Part shown: one piece after another, positions 61,497 to 64,000 of the stretch
Numbering within the stretch: the stretch's first letter is position 1
Layout of the letters: each line of letters starts with the position of its first letter
Source: Arachidicoccus sp050436765
GTDB taxonomy: Bacteria; Bacteroidota; Bacteroidia; Chitinophagales; Chitinophagaceae
Length of the DNA: 64,000 nucleotides
Assembly (NCBI RefSeq): GCF_050436765.1
Contig: NZ_JBNQGD010000199.1
Location: forward strand, 1 to 64,000
Direction of reading: 5' to 3'
Translations under genes and position numbers: made by a program
Notes under the pieces: model-generated
The model's input: only the letters and a program-made list of their open reading frames with translations
Databases searched by the model: none
Told to the model about the DNA's origin: nothing

Positions 61497-61820
61497 ATGT
61501 CCTCATACGTAACCATCTATTCCAGCACGAGCCTACCTGAAATTTATGTAATTAAAGGCAAGCTTGAATCGGAAGGGATTGTTTGTTTTACAAAAGACGA
61601 ATTAGTTGCGCAAACTGGAACCTATCTTACGGGAATTGGCAATGGGGTTGAGTTAAAAGTGCACCAGACAGATATTGATAGGGCTGTACAAATACTGCAA
61701 GAAGGAGGCTATTTGCAACCTAAAATTTCTAAAAAAGCATCTTATATACCGACCTTTATTTTCATCATTATTTTGTTTGCTTTCCTATTCTATATCTTCA
61801 AAAAGAACCACGTTTTTTAA
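61497..61820 (+). CDS. DUF2007 domain protein with C-terminal membrane helix
   Basis: The 107-residue protein has an N-terminal DUF2007 domain (about 5-75; VTIYSSTSLPEIYVIKGKLESEGI, shortened here; PF09413) and one C-terminal membrane helix (about 83-101). The family is described as a putative signal-transducing, PII-like fold with unknown ligand. It lies between ispG and tRNA-Leu and is not clearly linked to either. Confidence 0.8.
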   Translation: MSSYVTIYSSTSLPEIYVIKGKLESEGIVCFTKDELVAQTGTYLTGIGNGVELKVHQTDIDRAVQILQEGGYLQPKISKKASYIPTFIFIIILFAFLFYIFKKNHVF

Positions 61821-61846
61821 TTCTAAATTTTTCCTCAAAAAATATT

Positions 61847-61875
61847 TGTGCGATATGCATATTTGTATATCTTTG
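61847..61875 (+). promoter_or_regulatory. Promoter of tRNA-Leu
   Basis: TTG at 61847-61849 and TATCTTTG at 61868-61875 are 18 bases apart, matching the Bacteroidota promoter, 35 bases ahead of the mature tRNA. Confidence 0.7.
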
Positions 61876-61910
61876 CAGCCCGTTAAAAAGCATTTAGCTA
61901 AAAAACGCAA

Positions 61911-61992
61911 GCGGATGTGGCGAAATTGGCAGACGCACTAGACTTAGGATCTAGCGCCGCAAGGCGTGGGGGTTCGACTCCCTCCATCCGCA
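61911..61992 (+). tRNA. tRNA-Leu (anticodon TAG)
   Basis: The 82-nt sequence folds with acceptor stem GCGGATG/CATCCGC, anticodon stem CTAGA/TCTAG with loop CTTAGGA (anticodon TAG, leucine), a long variable arm (CGCCGCAAGGCG) typical of class II tRNAs, and T loop GTTCGACTC. The discriminator is A; CCA is not encoded. Confidence 0.97.
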
Positions 61993-61996
61993 CTTT

Positions 61997-62030
61997 AATC
62001 CGCCTTACCCTAATAAGGTGGATTTTTTTT
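61997..62030 (+). terminator. Intrinsic terminator after tRNA-Leu
   Basis: AATCCGCCTTA (61997-62007) pairs with TAAGGTGGATT (62014-62023) with one G-U pair, followed by eight T. It separates the tRNA from tig. Confidence 0.88.
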
Positions 62031-62070
62031 AATTTTACAAGACACCCTGGTAGGGCAGGGAGAGTTTGTT

Positions 62071-63423
62071 ATGGCAACAATTACAAGAGAAAATCTAGCG
62101 CCCTTAAACGATAAATTAGTCGTTACAATACTTAAGGAGGATTATCTTCCCACCTTTGAAAAAAGCTTAAAAGGTTATGCTAAAAATGCTAATATACCAG
62201 GCTTTCGCAAAGGAATGGTACCTGCTGGTTTAGTGAAAAAAATGTATGGTCAGGGCATTTTGAGCGAAGAAGTAATTAAAGCCGTTGATGCGGAAATCAA
62301 CAAATATCTTCAAGAAAATAAATTACAGATTTTAGCTCAGCCTATTCCTCTGGAGGAGCAACCTGTAAACTTTGAAGTAAACAACCTAACCGATTATTCT
62401 TTTGAATTTGAAATTGGTATTCAACCCGATGTGAATATTGATGTTAAAGACATCAATGTAAAACGCTATCAGGTAGAAGTTACTGATAAAATGATTGATG
62501 AAGAAATCGAACGCCTCACTTCTCGTTTTGGTAAATACAATACGCCCGAAACTATTGAAGATGCCGATACAATTATCAGCGCAGATATTCAGTTAACTGA
62601 TGGAGAAAATAAAGGTGATACTGCCGTTAATTTAAAAGATATTGCGAAGACGCAACAGAAAGAATTTAAAGGGAAAAAAGTCGGGGACGCTGTGACCATT
62701 CAGTTAGACAAAGCATTTAAAGGCGATATCTTGGATCGTGTTTTAACTGACCTTAAATTGGATAAAGCCAATAAAGAAGATGCCAAAAAGGAAGCGACAC
62801 TTACGATAACTAAAATTGGTCTTTTGGAAAAGGCCGAACTAAATGAAGAATTGTTCACGCAGGTTTATCAAACTAAGGAAATAAAAACGGAAGAAGAGTT
62901 CCGTGCTGCTTTAAAAGAAGATTTGACTAACTATTTTGCTCAGCAGGCAAGCGGGCAAATCCACGATCAAATTTATCATCATCTAACTGATCATGTGTCC
63001 ATTGAACTACCGGAACCATTTTTGAAACGTTGGATTGTTATTAGTAGTGAAGGCAAAAAAACGCAAGTAGAGGCAGATGAAGAATATCCTACTTTTGCTA
63101 AACAATTGCAATGGGCTATTTTATCCTCTAAATTAAGTGAAGACAACGCTGTAAAAGTTGAACAACAAGAATTAAAGGATTTTGCGCGTCATCAATTGAT
63201 GAGTTATTTAGGCGGACAAATGGGCTTAAATGGCGACGAATCTTGGATGGAAGAATATGTAAACAAAATGATGGGGGATCGAAAATTCATCGATGACGCC
63301 TATGGTCAAATCCGTATTGGTAAATTGTTTAGCGAATTAGAAAAACAAGTTACTGCTAAAGATGAAAGCATTACAGAAGAAAAATTTGCTGCATTATTAA
63401 AAGAACATCAGCACGCGCACTAA
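62071..63423 (+). CDS. tig: Trigger factor, ribosome-associated chaperone
   Basis: The 450-residue chaperone binds nascent chains at the ribosome exit. The N-terminal ribosome-binding domain (about 1-115) contains the signature GFRKGMVP (residues 44-51), a central PPIase-like domain with FGKYNTPETIEDADTI spans about 150-250, and a helical C-terminal arm follows. The PPIase domain is atypical, as common in Bacteroidota. clpP begins 440 bases later, keeping the usual tig-clpP order. Confidence 0.94.
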   Translation: MATITRENLAPLNDKLVVTILKEDYLPTFEKSLKGYAKNANIPGFRKGMVPAGLVKKMYGQGILSEEVIKAVDAEINKYLQENKLQILAQPIPLEEQPVNFEVNNLTDYSFEFEIGIQPDVNIDVKDINVKRYQVEVTDKMIDEEIERLTSRFGKYNTPETIEDADTIISADIQLTDGENKGDTAVNLKDIAKTQQKEFKGKKVGDAVTIQLDKAFKGDILDRVLTDLKLDKANKEDAKKEATLTITKIGLLEKAELNEELFTQVYQTKEIKTEEEFRAALKEDLTNYFAQQASGQIHDQIYHHLTDHVSIELPEPFLKRWIVISSEGKKTQVEADEEYPTFAKQLQWAILSSKLSEDNAVKVEQQELKDFARHQLMSYLGGQMGLNGDESWMEEYVNKMMGDRKFIDDAYGQIRIGKLFSELEKQVTAKDESITEEKFAALLKEHQHAH

Positions 63424-63448
63424 GTGTATAATTAGAAAATTAATAAGA

Positions 63449-63484
63449 TCAATCTACTTCGGCAAACGGAGTAGATTTTTTTAT
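63449..63484 (+). terminator. Intrinsic terminator after tig
   Basis: AATCTACTTCG (63451-63461) pairs with CGGAGTAGATT (63467-63477) with one G-U pair, a 5-base loop and a run of seven T. Confidence 0.92.
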
Positions 63485-63862
63485 TTAAATCGTCGACGGA
63501 TGATTGCTCAAATTCTTTAAATGAACCACCAAAAAATCAATTTTTTTTGGCCTTATGCTTCCCCGCGACCTATATATGGTCTGCGTAAAAGTTTGAATTC
63601 CGTAACCGGTTGCTCCGTGCAGGCATATGCCAACTACGATTTATATGTTTCCTAGTGACTTACTCTGCATATATCTAGAAAGATTATCGCCTTTCCTCCG
63701 AAAACTAAAGATTTTTAGGTGGTTCGGCTCAATATATAAATTTCGTCGTTCTGCCTTTTTGTCCTAAAAAAATCTGTTGCACGAAGTTTGAATAATCTTT
63801 TGTTATCTAAAGTTCGTTTTAGGTCAAAAAATTAATATCTTTCAAATCGAAAAAATAAAATT
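63485..63862. other. Gene-free stretch between tig and clpP
   Basis: It contains an AT-rich dyad (CCAAAAAA at 63529-63536 with TTTTTTGG at 63543-63550, close to the one at 24109) and a dispersed repeat copy at 63701-63745. A TATCTTTC near 63836-63843 is one base off the -7 consensus and may serve clpP. Confidence 0.5.
63701..63745. repeat. Dispersed repeat, copy between tig and clpP
   Basis: Shares an identical 20-base core with 37855-37874 and a similar right half (CGGCTCAATATATAAATTT against CGGCTCATTATATAAATTT). Confidence 0.65.
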
Positions 63863-64000
63863 ATGGATATAAAGAAAGAGTTTGAACAATATGCGGTAAA
63901 GCATCGCGGCATCAGCAGCGCAACTATGCACAATTATGGAAACAGCTTTACTAACCTCACACCTTACATTATTGAAGAACGTCCCATGAATGTAGCTTCA
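63863..64000 (+). CDS. clpP: ATP-dependent Clp protease proteolytic subunit, N-terminal part
   Basis: From ATG at 63863 my translation runs 46 codons to the right edge: MDIKKEFEQYAVKHRGISS, then TPYIIEERPMNVAS. This matches the N-terminus of Bacteroidota ClpP, which forms the 14-subunit peptidase barrel of the Clp protease. The catalytic Ser-His-Asp lie outside the window. The gene order after tig supports the call. Confidence 0.9.
   Translation, partial: MDIKKEFEQYAVKHRGISSATMHNYGNSFTNLTPYIIEERPMNVAS

Noticed and set aside
1..64000. CRISPR array, insertion sequence or prophage
   Set aside because: No regularly spaced repeats, transposase, integrase or phage structural gene was seen in any frame.

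Overview
This is a contig window of about 40% GC from a Bacteroidota genome, most likely family Chitinophagaceae. Evidence: -7 promoter boxes of the TAnnTTTG type, almost no Shine-Dalgarno sequences, a TonB-dependent receptor, lipoproteins with Bacteroidota-style lipoboxes, Bat aerotolerance genes, a LytS/LytTR two-component pair, the long form of IspG, and a tig-clpP junction typical of the phylum. There is no phage, integrase, insertion sequence or CRISPR array. Most of the window is housekeeping and accessory metabolism.

Layout. 1-601: start of glgB (minus, runs off the left edge). 693-3340: promoter, TPP riboswitch and a TonB receptor probably for thiamine, ending in a terminator shared with the convergent agmatine-to-putrescine pair aguB-aguA (3337-5413). 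5414-6166 is gene-free. 6167-8783: DinB-like protein, PQQ-type sugar dehydrogenase lipoprotein, a doubtful small gene and a DUF4345 membrane protein. 9104-9178: tRNA-Val. 9377-11333: small membrane protein, trxB, folB. 11352-14840: a GH18-NodB-GT2 three-enzyme fusion (minus). 14945-15241: a candidate structured RNA and a REP-like palindrome. 15242-21320 (minus): M13 peptidase, GNAT, two pirins, pseudo-receiver protein and a LuxC-type acyl-CoA reductase, the last divergent from a 2[4Fe-4S] ferredoxin.

22121-24085: TetR gene with a good promoter/operator, then a solo FabF-like synthase. 24313-29993: FMN alpha-hydroxy-acid oxidase, an unusual radical SAM protein, mtaB, dodecin and an Mrp ATPase. 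30235-34582: secreted carboxypeptidase-regulatory-like protein, GH20 hexosaminidase and C1 peptidase. 35022-42087: ftsK, panB, LytS/LytTR, a DUF2520 dehydrogenase-like protein and a DUF3347 protein. 42109-44657 (minus): batC, batB and a class D beta-lactamase homologue that has lost its catalytic residues. 44844-47807: PrxQ, UbiD-family decarboxylase, acyl-CoA thioesterase.

48123-51560: lipoprotein, Crp/Fnr regulator, and a small membrane protein, MFS exporter and isochorismatase-like protein that look like one operon. 51898-53910: a second M13 peptidase broken by one stop codon, followed by a second REP-like palindrome. 54168-59318: ABC-F ATPase (contains a 10-N gap), thrS, tpx, FUSC-like protein. 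59356-64000: ispG, DUF2007 protein, tRNA-Leu, tig and the start of clpP.

The most interesting points are the dead class D beta-lactamase homologue, the three-domain glycan enzyme, the structured RNA candidate at 14945-15127, the radical SAM protein with four extra cysteines ahead of its SAM motif, the dispersed palindromic repeats, and the nonsense-split M13 paralogue. I did not find a complete unmistakably novel multi-gene system.
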